The notes beneath the pieces are model-generated. The model made no database searches. It was not told where the DNA came from and worked only from the letters and a program-made list of their open reading frames with translations. A DNA stretch of 30,848 nucleotides from Pinguiococcus pyrenoidosus. Lineage: Eukaryota > Sar > Pinguiophyceae > Pinguiochrysidales > Pinguiochrysidaceae. The stretch is taken from positions 1 to 30,848 of the forward strand of contig JAAMXY010000699.1 of the NCBI GenBank assembly GCA_019677205.1, read 5' to 3'. Below, one piece after another: positions 18,780 through 27,502 of this stretch (position 1 is its first letter; the number at the start of each line of letters is the position of its first letter). Made by a program: the position numbers and the translations under genes.

Positions 18780-21358
18780 CTACTCAGCTTGCACGTCCGC
18801 TTTCTCTATCTTCTGCAGTAGCTCCTGGCCCAGCGCTCTGAGTCCGTAGATGCCGTAGAGCTCCTGGTCAAAGTAGGGGACTTGAAGCACCTTGAACCCC
18901 ATGGAATCGACGTCGAAGTTGTTGATCTTGTCCAGGGCGGTCTTCTGACCCTGGATCACGCGCTTCATGTAGGCGTCTTGGTCTAGCTTCAGATCTCCCA
19001 TGTACTGATTGACGACCAGGTGATCCACGCGAATGCCCTTCTGCCCGAGCGCCTGCTTCAAGCGCACCGTCTCCTCCATGCACACGCTCGTGGCAATCGA
19101 GACCATGACGAACTCGGCCTTGTCTGGCTGCTGGAGAGTGGCCTGGAGGTCGCGCATCTGCTGCTGGAACTTCTTCAGGCGGTCCACTTTCTCCTGGTCA
19201 ACGTCTCCTGACTTCACGTTGATCTTGCTCCCGATGCCAAGCATGCTCAGCAAGGGCTTCGCCATCTTGAGCTTGTCGCGGATGCGCAGAATCCTCTCGA
19301 AGAGGTTGTCCAGAAACTCCGGGTACGCCAGCAACCGCAGCGTATGGCCCGTGGGGGCCGTGTCCACCACGACGTAGTCGAACTTGGGCAGAGGCTGTCC
19401 GTTGGCGTCGACCGGAATCTTATCCTCCGTCGACGGGTCGTCGGCATCTCTCGTGGTCGGCAGCAGCGCGAACACCTTGGCGAGCGCAATGAGCTCGTCC
19501 GTACCTGGCGGGGCGTTGTCCAGGAGGTCCGCAAACTCACCGATCCCGAGCTGCCCCAGCAGTTCATCGGCACCGACGTTCTCGCCCACTTCCCGGACCA
19601 CGCGTCGAAACTCTTCGATGCTCTCCTCCGTATCAATCTCGATCGCGTACAAGCTGCCGCTGCCTCCGAGTGCTTCCGTGTTGACCCGGATTGGCTTGCC
19701 CGCCTTGGTGCTCCCTCCGCTCCAGTTCATGCCTAGGCTGGACGACAGGGGCTTCCTCTTGCCTGCCGGCGCGCTTTCCACAATGTCCAACGCGTCGGCT
19801 AGCGAGTGAGCGGGATCGGTACTCACGACGGCAACGTTGTTGCCCATGTTGGCCAGCATGACAGCCAGTGAGGAAGAGACCGTTGTCTTTCCCACGCCCC
19901 CCTTTCCGCCGACCAGGATGAAGCGCCCAGAGGAATCTTTGATGTCGTCCCACTGCGACCCCGCGAAGGCTTGCTGTCCCACAAAGTTGAGGCCAAAAAC
20001 GCCTCGCGTCTCGGTGTCGAAGTAGGGCACGACCGTGAAATCCACCCCTTGCAAACGGGATCTCATGGTATCGAGGATGCGAGCTTGGGACTTGCCCAGA
20101 TTGCCCAGGTACTGCTCGGTGCTCATGGTGGTCGGGTTTCCGCTGTCGTCGCCTTCGATGATCCGGTTCATGACGATGTAGTCGCTGCGGATTCCGTCGC
20201 TCCTCAGGTCTCGCGCCAGGCGCATGGTCTCCGCGGTGGCCAGCTCCGTCGCAATGGACACGATCACAAACTGCGTCCGCGACGGATCGTGAAGCACCTG
20301 CGGTCATCGTGGAAGGCCGGCGTCAGTGGGCGTGGCCTTTCTCTGTCTGGCTCTCCACACCTTGAACACGGCCACGTGGAAGCGTGCACGGCAACGCACC
20401 TCGTCAACTTGATCAATCTTCTTCTGCCACGCCTTCAACTGCTCCGTAGCCGTGTTGATGGACGCCTTGAGCTTCTCCTCTCCCTCCGCCAGGCCATTCA
20501 CGAGGGTGAGCAGCACGCGGAGCCTATCCGCGATCTTCTCCAGGCGACTCCGCAGGTCCAGCAGCTTCGTCAGCAGATTGTCCAGGAACTCGGGCAAGCT
20601 AAGCAGCCGCAGAGTGTGGCCAGTGGGTGCGGTATCAACCACGACACGGTCGTACTTGGCGTCGGCCGCGAGGTCGATCACCGCAGCGAGACTGACCAGT
20701 TCATCCAGCCCCGGCGGCGTGGTGTTGAGAACGCCGGCCAGATCTTCAAGTCCCAGCTTCGCCACCACATCCTCCGGCAGACCCAACGTCACCGCGATCT
20801 GCAGCAAACCCCATCACCAGACGTTTAAGAAGGTTCAGCCAAGAAAAGAAAGGCGGAGCAATGCAAATCCCCAGAACGCGGATCACTTCGGCACCTCACC
20901 TTCTTCGCATCCAGTGCCTCCAGCGCCTCCTGGAACTCTCGAACGGCACGCTCCCCATCCACCTCCAGCGCGTAGAGATTGGTCGTGCCCTGCACCAGCA
21001 CCGCGTCTCCACCGCCAACGTCCTGTCCTAAGGCGTCCCCAAGCGAGTGCGCCGGGTCCGTGCTGAGCACCAAGGTGCTCAAGCCGCGATCCGCCATGGT
21101 GACGCCCAAAGCGGCCGCAGTGCTCGTCTTGCCCACGCCACCCTTGCCGCCCAAGAACACCAGCTGCTGCTGGCCGCCAGCGCCGGCCGGGTCCATGATC
21201 TGCGCGAGAGAGCCTCTGGCCAGTCCGGCGCTGGTGGCGCCGGTCGGCGTGCCCACGCTAGCGGACAGAGGCGATCTGCGCAGCAAACGGGGCTTGGCTC
21301 GGAAGCCATGGGCCACCGACGCGCCACAGAGGGCCCAGAAGGCGACCAGAGCACGCAT
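18780..21358 (-). CDS. Plastid-targeted tandem ArsA/GET3-like ATPase
   Basis: Exons 21358-20900, 20798-20400 and 20297-18780, all joined in phase 0 over introns of 101 and 102 nt, encode 791 residues. Two complete ArsA/GET3 ATPase modules follow each other. Module 1 has a deviant Walker A GGKGGVGKTS at residues 70-79 with STDPAHSLGDALG, and module 2 has GGKGGVGKTT at 416-425 with STDPAHSLADALD. Each has DTAPTGHTLRLL and a closing VPYFD/Y.LRGV.GL-type segment (YFDTETRGVFGL; YFDQELYGIYGL). No CxxC zinc motif of cytosolic GET3 is seen, which points to the cyanobacterial/plastid branch. The leader is an ER signal peptide (MRALVAFWALCGASVAHG) followed by F19 and a basic Ser-rich transit segment. 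ArsA/GET3 proteins are ATPases used in tail-anchored protein targeting or oxyanion handling; which one here is unknown. An upstream in-frame ATG at 21448 would hide the signal peptide and is not used. Confidence 0.92.
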
Positions 21359-21646
21359 GCTGCGCGGGGTGGCCTTTGCAGCGACGCGGAGGCGCTGTGG
21401 CGAACGGCACAGGGCGCCTTCGGTGGATTTCGCCAGCGGTGAATACATGCGGGCGTGCGAGTGGCGGAGAGATCAAGATAGCAAGGTGGACAGCAAGATA
21501 GAAAGGAGAGAGAGACCTGCGGGCGCAAGATCGCCCGGAAGATCTCGCGCTTTTTCGAGGCTTTGTCTTCGGCTTCTGAGCTCTTGCTGCCGGACCCCCC
21601 GCTGGGCGAGGGTTAGGGAGGCTTTTCTCGTGGGGACGCGGACACG

Positions 21647-22633
21647 ATGCGCACTGCTCTGGCTGCGCTGCTGGCGAGCGCCTGCGTGGTGGCGGCGCAA
21701 GATGGGATGGACGCGTACGACAGCGACGCATTCGAGCCGTACGGCTTTGATCCCTACGGCGGCTACGGCGGCTACGACCCGTACGGCGGCTACGACCCGT
21801 ACGGCAACTACGATCCGTATGGCGCCGGCGGTGGCTATGGCCCTGCATTCGAGACGATCGACTCGGAAGAGGCTCTGGAGGCCTTCCTGGCCACAAACAA
21901 CGAGGCCTATCCGGCGGTCGTCGCGTACATCGCGGAAGACGCGGAAGCCGATCTGGAGTTGTTCACGCAGGTCGCGGAGGAGAATCAGTACTCGTACAAG
22001 TTCGCGCTGGTGTCCGATCGTGACATGATGGAGACGCGCAACTATGATCAGCTGGCCATCACCGTGTACAAGCCTTCGCTGGATGTGCACCCGAAGTATG
22101 ACCGCCATCGCTCGAGGTACCCGGGGCGGGACGTGAGTCTGCCAAGCCTGGAACGCTGGCTGGCGAAGAACGCGGTTGCGCTCGTGGGTCTTCGCTCGTG
22201 GGAGACCGCGAGCCTCTATGAGCAGCTGAATCTGCCCATGGTGATGCTCTTCACGAAGGTCGATCGGCAGCGGAACAAGAAGCAGTACGACTACTACGCC
22301 AACCGCCTGCGCAAGGTGGCTCAGGACTACAAAGGCAAGTACAGCTTCGTCATCGCCAACATGGACGACTACAAGAGCGACGCGCAGGAGTTTGGGTGGA
22401 GCGAGGAAGACATAGATCAGGTCAAGGCGCTGGTCGGCGTGCGGGACGGCAAGGAGCGGTATCCGATGCCAGCAGATGGCAAGTTTAGCACCGACGCGGT
22501 CAAAGCTTTCATGCAAGAATTGGTGGACGGAAAGCTTGCGCCGAGAATCTTGCCGGATGCCACGATCGACCCCTCTGGCCTCGGTGACGATGAGGTGGAA
22601 ATTGACCTGGACGAGATCGCGCCCGAGTTGTAG
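21647..22633 (+). CDS. PDI-like thioredoxin-fold protein without cysteines
   Basis: This is a single exon of 328 residues. It has a signal peptide (MRTALAALLASACVVAA), then a Tyr/Gly/Pro/Asp-rich repeat of roughly residues 25-65 (GYDPYGGYDPYGNYDPYG), then two thioredoxin-like domains resembling the b and b' domains of protein disulfide isomerases (KFALVSDRDM, ITVYKP, LPMVMLFTKVD, YSFVIANMDDY, PMPADGKFSTDAV). The mature sequence contains no cysteine at all, so the CxxC catalytic a domains are absent and it cannot do thiol-disulfide exchange. It is more likely a chaperone or substrate-binding protein of the secretory system. The acidic C-terminus (VEIDLDEIAPEL) has no KDEL-type retrieval signal. 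It is divergent from the ArsA gene and convergent with prefoldin 4. Confidence 0.8.
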   Translation: MRTALAALLASACVVAAQDGMDAYDSDAFEPYGFDPYGGYGGYDPYGGYDPYGNYDPYGAGGGYGPAFETIDSEEALEAFLATNNEAYPAVVAYIAEDAEADLELFTQVAEENQYSYKFALVSDRDMMETRNYDQLAITVYKPSLDVHPKYDRHRSRYPGRDVSLPSLERWLAKNAVALVGLRSWETASLYEQLNLPMVMLFTKVDRQRNKKQYDYYANRLRKVAQDYKGKYSFVIANMDDYKSDAQEFGWSEEDIDQVKALVGVRDGKERYPMPADGKFSTDAVKAFMQELVDGKLAPRILPDATIDPSGLGDDEVEIDLDEIAPEL

Positions 22634-22712
22634 ATTGGAGAGCAAGAGCACCCGAGCAGCAAGCTGGATAGCGTAGGCCCGACAATCGCAAGACGATCCG
22701 ATTCCGTTCCGT

Positions 22713-23189
22713 TCACTTGTCCTCCAGATTGATCGACGTGCCAAAGCGCTCGTACAGGATGTCTTTCAGGTCCTTCATCTTTGTGACGAGGTCTTTCTCC
22801 TGTGCCAGCAGATCGTCCAACTCTGCCTGCAGCTTCTCCTGCTGCTTCTCCAGGTACTCCGTCGCAGACTCCTCCGAGAAGCTGAGGAACGCGTCGCCAA
22901 TCATGACTTTGACGTGATCGCCTTCGTTCATCATCAGCTCCGTCGACGCATCGTCCATGCGCTCGATCGCGTCCTGAAGACAGAGGGAAGAGTCGTGAGA
23001 CTCGCCGCAGAGACAGATCCACAGCATACCGTTCACCGACACACGCGTGCGCACCTTGAGTCCCTTGATGTCTGACCGCACTTCCTTGACCTTCTCGTTC
23101 ATGTTGCCGAAGCTGCAGATCCGCCGCTGGTCCTCTTCGCGCACGTCGACGTCGGGAGCGTCCTGCGGCCGCACCATCTGGCCAGCCAT
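22713..23189 (-). CDS. PFDN4: Prefoldin subunit 4
   Basis: Exons 23189-23055 and 22973-22713 join in phase 0 over an 81-nt intron to give 131 residues, the usual size (human 134). It has the two-helix coiled coil of a beta-class prefoldin subunit: the first helix carries the family-typical VREEDQRRICSFGNMN, the hairpin has VKVMIGDAFLSFSEE, and the second helix is heptad-rich (LEKQQEKLQAELDDLLAQEK) before LYERFGTSINLE. Prefoldin is a hexameric cytosolic chaperone that delivers actin and tubulin to the CCT chaperonin. The ATG at 23189 starts the family-length N-terminus. Confidence 0.94.
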   Translation of the reverse strand: MAGQMVRPQDAPDVDVREEDQRRICSFGNMNEKVKEVRSDIKGLKVRTRVSVNGMLWICLCGESHDSSLCLQDAIERMDDASTELMMNEGDHVKVMIGDAFLSFSEESATEYLEKQQEKLQAELDDLLAQEKDLVTKMKDLKDILYERFGTSINLEDK

Positions 23190-23362
23190 GTCTACAAGCA
23201 GCAACGTCCGGCCTCGCGACCTCGCACCAGATCCCAAGCTTTCGGAGCACAGGACAGGTCCGCAGACGGACCAGACCAGATTCTTCACGTGCAGAAGCGG
23301 ATGAACGTGCGGTGCAGAAATGGCGGGAAATCTCAAAAAGTTCGAACTTGTCTCTGTCTGTC

Positions 23363-23426
23363 AATCATATTTAAAAAAAAACAATAATATAAATTTAGTT
23401 CTATTGATCAAAAAAAAACTATGATT
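23363..23426. promoter_or_regulatory. AT-rich divergent promoter region (prefoldin 4 / RABL6)
   Basis: A block of A runs and AT repeats (ATATTTAAAAAAAAACAATA, GATCAAAAAAAAAC) lies between the prefoldin start at 23189 (minus) and the RABL6 start at 23832 (plus). Its position about 170 nt upstream of prefoldin suggests it serves chiefly that gene. The remaining 400 nt to RABL6 contain nothing I can name. Confidence 0.38.
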
Positions 23427-23831
23427 AACGTTCTTGGCGACAGAGGCAATCACGGAGATGGTTGTGAAGTTCCCTTCAGCGGTGGAGACATCTCAGCAGA
23501 TTTCACGGCATGTTATCCGGTTTTCATCCGATAAACGCCGCCACACAGCTTCTATGATGCAGATATAGGCAGCGCCACCCGATCTGCACCCACAGAGAAC
23601 GATGGGCAACGACACAAGCGCACCGGTGCGTGGTTGGATTCTTTCACTCTGGTTTGAATGCGGCGCAAAGCGCCCTTTGCGCAGCAACCCACGTGATTCG
23701 GGCGTGAGGCTTATCGTCCAAGGCACAATTACGCATGAGTGCAAGCGTTGAGTAAGGTTTGACATCTTTGCCGCTTTTCTTTCGCTGCCCCTCTTCAGGC
23801 GGAATCGCCGCTGCAACCTTCCAGACAACGC

Positions 23832-25756
23832 ATGTTTCGTATGTCGGACATCGTTCGGCAGCGCCTGAGTCGTGGTGTGAGCTACAACATGAAGATCGTC
23901 GTGCGAGGCGCCAGGAGGTCCGGCAAGACGTCTCTGTGGCGCCGCTTGCAGGCTGGCGACTTCAGCGAAGCGTACGAGGCCACGCCGGAGATCCAGACGG
24001 CCAACATCGACTGGAAGCCGCCCAAGTCGCAGGAGGACATGGTGAAGGTGGAGGTCTGGGACGTGGTGGATCACGGCTTTCATCCCGATGGCGATGGCCT
24101 CCGCAATCGGAGAGAGGCAGACGTCGATGCGGATGCACCGGCTGGGCTGCCGCAAGATGTGCAAGTGAAGGACCGCAAGGAAGATCTGACGATCCTGGAC
24201 GCATCGGTATGTAGCTTTGCTCCGTCTTCTAGTCTCAATCTCTTCTGCTCTGAGGGATCTTGAGGCTTCACTTTCGTTTCTTCTGGAGACGGGCTGACGA
24301 ACGCTTCGCAGGTCGTCGACGTCTACAAGGACTGCCAGTGCGCTATCGTCTGTGTGCATCCGGGGGATGGGCAGCAGTCCTGGGAGTACGCCCATTCGCT
24401 GCTGAAGGACTTGCCCTCGCACGTCTGCGCCTTGCTCATGCTCAACTTCCAGGATCTGCGCAGTGGGAGCGATGCGTGGGTATCCCGGGAGGACGTCATG
24501 AAGCGGGTGAAGGCGCTGGACCCGACTGGGGAACGCATCTTCGTCTGCGAAGCCAGCATGAAGAACTGCTTCGGTCTCCGCGCGCTCTACAACTGGCTGT
24601 CGGTGCCGTTCTACCACCTCAAGCGAGATACGCTGATGAAGCAAGCGGAGATCGTGCGCTTCGTCCAATTGGAGAGCATTCGGACGTCGCAGGCCGAGCT
24701 GGATGCGCTCGATTTTGCCAAGTTTACCGAGGGATCACGCCTCGCGCAAGCTCCCAGACCAAATCACGTCGCGAACGGCCAGCATCCGAGGCTGTCGCTG
24801 GGACCGATAGCGTCGCAGTCCCAGACAGTCCAGCCACAGGAGAAGGCACCCCAGTGGGCCCAGCTTCCGAAGGCCAGAGAGGCTCGCGTAGAAGAAGCGC
24901 CTCCTCCGATCCAACCAAAGGTTCCTTCAGAAGCTCCAAGCGCGATGCCGTCCGAAGCTAGACCTCCTCGAGAGATGCCACTAGATGAGGCCCCTAGCAC
25001 CATCCCTGTGAAGGACGTTGCACCAGCGGAGGCTGAATCCCCCGCGAGACTCAGCCTCACGCACAAAGCCCCCGACGTGAAGGTATGCTGCCGAGCCGCG
25101 CCAGAGTCCGGTTTCAAAGCAGAATAGTCGATGCGATGCAAGGCGGCTAATCGCTCCTTTTCACGCATCAGGTGAGCGCACAGTCCGAACAGCTGGGAAG
25201 CGCACGAGCCCTGCAGCAGACGTTGGACGACTTCTTCGCGGAAACGGACGACGAAGAGGATCAGCAAATCAATGAGCAGCGCGCGATCATATCTCGACAT
25301 CTGAAGGTCGACGCGTATCGCAGCGCGATTGCGCGAAAGTCTCAGATGCTGGAGTCGGACGGCGACTACTCCGATGATGAGACAGCCAACGGGGATCGTC
25401 AACAGGCATCCGGCAGCGAAGCCGACTGGCCCGTGCCACCGATTGCGTCCATCCAGCTCAACGACGACGATGCGCAAGGCGATGACGCCCCGCAGGTCGA
25501 CGCGACCAAGCAGCTGGAGGAGCTCATGAACATGACCTTCAGCAGGCCGGCCGAGGCCGACTCCAGCGCGGGCATCTCGGACGCTGCGAGGGCAGCCATC
25601 GCGGCAGCGTTCACGTCGGATTTCAGGGGGGATAGCGTAGAAACTAGCACAGCACCGAAAAAGAAAAAGAAGAAGAAGGAAAAGGAAAAGAAGGCGGATG
25701 GGGAACGGAAGGGAAAGAAGAAGAAGAAGAAACGCAAGGACGAAGTTGACTTGTGA
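23832..25756 (+). CDS. RABL6: Rab-like GTPase RABL6
   Basis: Exons 23832-24206, 24312-25082 and 25172-25756, all phase 0, encode 576 residues (human RABL6 729). The N-terminal GTPase-like domain has a P-loop GARRSGKTS at residues 26-34, the EIQTANIDW switch region, VKVEVWDVVD in place of the usual DxxG, and LDASVVDVYKDCQCAIV after the first intron. ASMKNCFGLRALYNWL and the helix that follows match the family closely. The middle is Pro/Ala/Glu-rich and disordered. The third exon carries acidic stretches and ends in a long lysine tail (APKKKKKKKEKEKK), a feature shared with the animal proteins. RABL6 is a divergent, largely nuclear/cytosolic Rab-like protein implicated in cell-cycle control in animals; its role in algae is unknown. 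Either Met1 or Met4 may be the start. Confidence 0.92.
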
Positions 25757-26242
25757 TGGAAGATTGCCCTCCGTCCCTCGTGCCTGGGCCTTGGTGCATG
25801 ATCACCGCACGAAGGCGAGAGCCCACATGACCTTCCCGTGCTCCCTCGCGGCAGCAGCAGCAGCAGTGAACCATTGCAGATGAAGCTCAAGACAAGGAAA
25901 GGAGAAGACCAAAGAAGTGTGCCAAAACGACAAGAGCTCGTTGAAGTTCAGTTCTGGGTCTATCGCCAGGCTAGACTTCCGCGTCCTCTTTTCCGTGCTA
26001 CCAACTGCTCCTGGGCTCCTCAGGAGGTCTAGCTCCGTGCGGTACGTTTCCACTGTAGTCCGAATGAGAACCTAGAGCACTCCTCATCATAGCGCTGCAA
26101 CAAGTCTGCTCAACGACATGAAACTACAGAGGTGTGGGAGCACGGCGCTTCGTCTCGCAGGTGCCGAGAGAGGGCTTCAAGCTTATTTCCTAAGAACAAA
26201 GCGCAGCAACTGATGTCAACACGTTGCTCGAAGAGCTCACCT

Positions 26243-26307
26243 TCGCCTCTTCTCCTTCCTTTCCTATCCTTTCCTTTCAATTCCTTTCCTGTCCTTTTCT
26301 TCCTTCC
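26243..26307. repeat. CTTTCCT-type polypyrimidine tract
   Basis: A low-complexity run of C and T (TTTCCTATCCTTTCCTTTC and similar) directly adjoins the stop codon of the PsbW-like gene on its 3' side, so in that transcript it would be a purine-rich 3' UTR. It also sits in the convergent gap (25757-26307) after RABL6, where I see no gene. Confidence 0.7.
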
Positions 26308-26959
26308 TTACCTCTCGATGGTGTCGAAGAAGTCCTCGCTATCCTGGTCGCGGGCCCAGCTGGAGAACAGGAAGAAGATGAAGGTGAAGCCGGCAGCGAG
26401 CACGAAGGTCAGGCGCGGGTCATCGATGCCCCACGGTTCGCCAGTTCCCTCGGTGGCGAGGGCGACCTACGGGGCGTCCTGTCAGTCACGTGGTCGCGAG
26501 GTTGCAGTGCACCAGCGAAGCACAGCACGTGCGCACCTGGGCGGCGAGAGCGGGAGCAGCGCCAAGCACGGCGGTGCTCATCTTCTTCACGTCCATGCTC
26601 ATGGTCATGGCGGCCGGGCGGATCATCGACTTGGTCGCGCGCGACAAACCGGCCTTGCCTGCGGAGGCGACGGCGTTAGCAGCCCATTTCCGAAGCCTTC
26701 CGCGGTCTGCGCCATCCGAAGCCGAAGCCGCCGCTTCTCGAGCTGCAGATCCCTCCAAATCTGCCCACAACTTGTCACGCCACTCCGGCACACCATCCGT
26801 CCACTTCCACCCCTGCGGCAGCGACATCGACGGCGCATCCACGCAGACCAGGCCAAAGATCGGGCGCTGAGCAAGCGCCGAGGTACCTGCCACGGTGAAG
26901 GCGCTAGCGGGCGCAAAGAGCAGAGCCACGAGGGCGAGGGCGGCGAAAGCAGTCTTCAT
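26308..26959 (-). CDS. psbW: Photosystem II PsbW-like protein, nuclear encoded
   Basis: Exons 26959-26887, 26658-26537 and 26466-26308 join in phases 1 and 0 into 117 residues. Introns are 228 nt (acceptor preceded by CTAAC) and 70 nt. The leader is an ER signal peptide ending in the classic ASAF motif (LFAPASA|F21), followed by a Ser/Thr/Lys/Met-rich transit segment and a short hydrophobic stretch with AAPALAAQ that would be cleaved in the thylakoid. The mature part begins ATEGTGEPWGIDDPR, close to the STEGTG(L)P-FGL start of PsbW, has one transmembrane helix (LTFVLAAGFTFIFFLFSSWA) and an acidic stromal tail (DQDSEDFFDTIER). PsbW is a small one-helix PSII subunit linking core and antenna in green algae and plants. 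Reading through the first intron also stays open, so an intron-retained form is possible in principle. Confidence 0.72.
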
Positions 26960-27502
26960 GCTGGGAGAGCCGAGCGACAGGGAGATGGGACAGAGGGGGC
27001 CTAGACGGAGAGGTCTGACTGCCAGCGGTAACGATGCGGAGGTGCGGCGATCTTCGATGTTCAACTGGAGCTGCCCGGGAGGTATTTTGGATTTGGATAT
27101 GTACTAGGAATTGAGAAGGCTGCAATGGAGGCGGGGACTTTTGAAGCGTTTTGGCGAAGTTTTGCGCTTATCGCCGCGAACCAGAGGGTAGCGAAAGAAT
27201 TGGAAAGGGGAATTCGGAAGTGGACAGGTCGCGGCGCGAAGAAAGTGGCGTCCTATGCGTCACGAGGGAAATTCAACTTCCGGCATCCGCAGCCAATGCG
27301 CGCGCACCATCCGGCAAAGATAGCCCCACGAACACCTTGCACTTTCGTCCCGCGCGCCTACTCCAGTACTGCATTTGGTACTCCTGTACCTACTGGAGTA
27401 CCCGCCCGCGTGCGTCGGAGCGCTGCGTTTTGGCGCTCTCGCGCGCAAAGAGAAGTCGTGAAGTTTCGCCGCCTTACGAGGGGCCCCAGCAGCTCGGTCC
27501 CC
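26960..27502. other. Divergent intergenic region (PsbW-like / SLC4-like)
   Basis: This 543-nt stretch separates two plastid-directed genes. It has no strong AT-rich island, only a short T/A-rich patch near 27086-27106. A 12-nt inverted arrangement of TACTCC/GGAGTA-like words occurs near 27358-27400 (CCTACTCCAGTACTG, GTACTCCTGTACCTACTGGA). Open frames upstream of the SLC4 ATG are in frame from 27125 but encode no plausible leader. No gene is supported. Confidence 0.45.

Noticed and set aside
21473-22744. A 423-residue minus-strand frame opposite the PDI-like gene
   Set aside because: It is antisense to a conserved secretory protein and starts inside its 3' flank.
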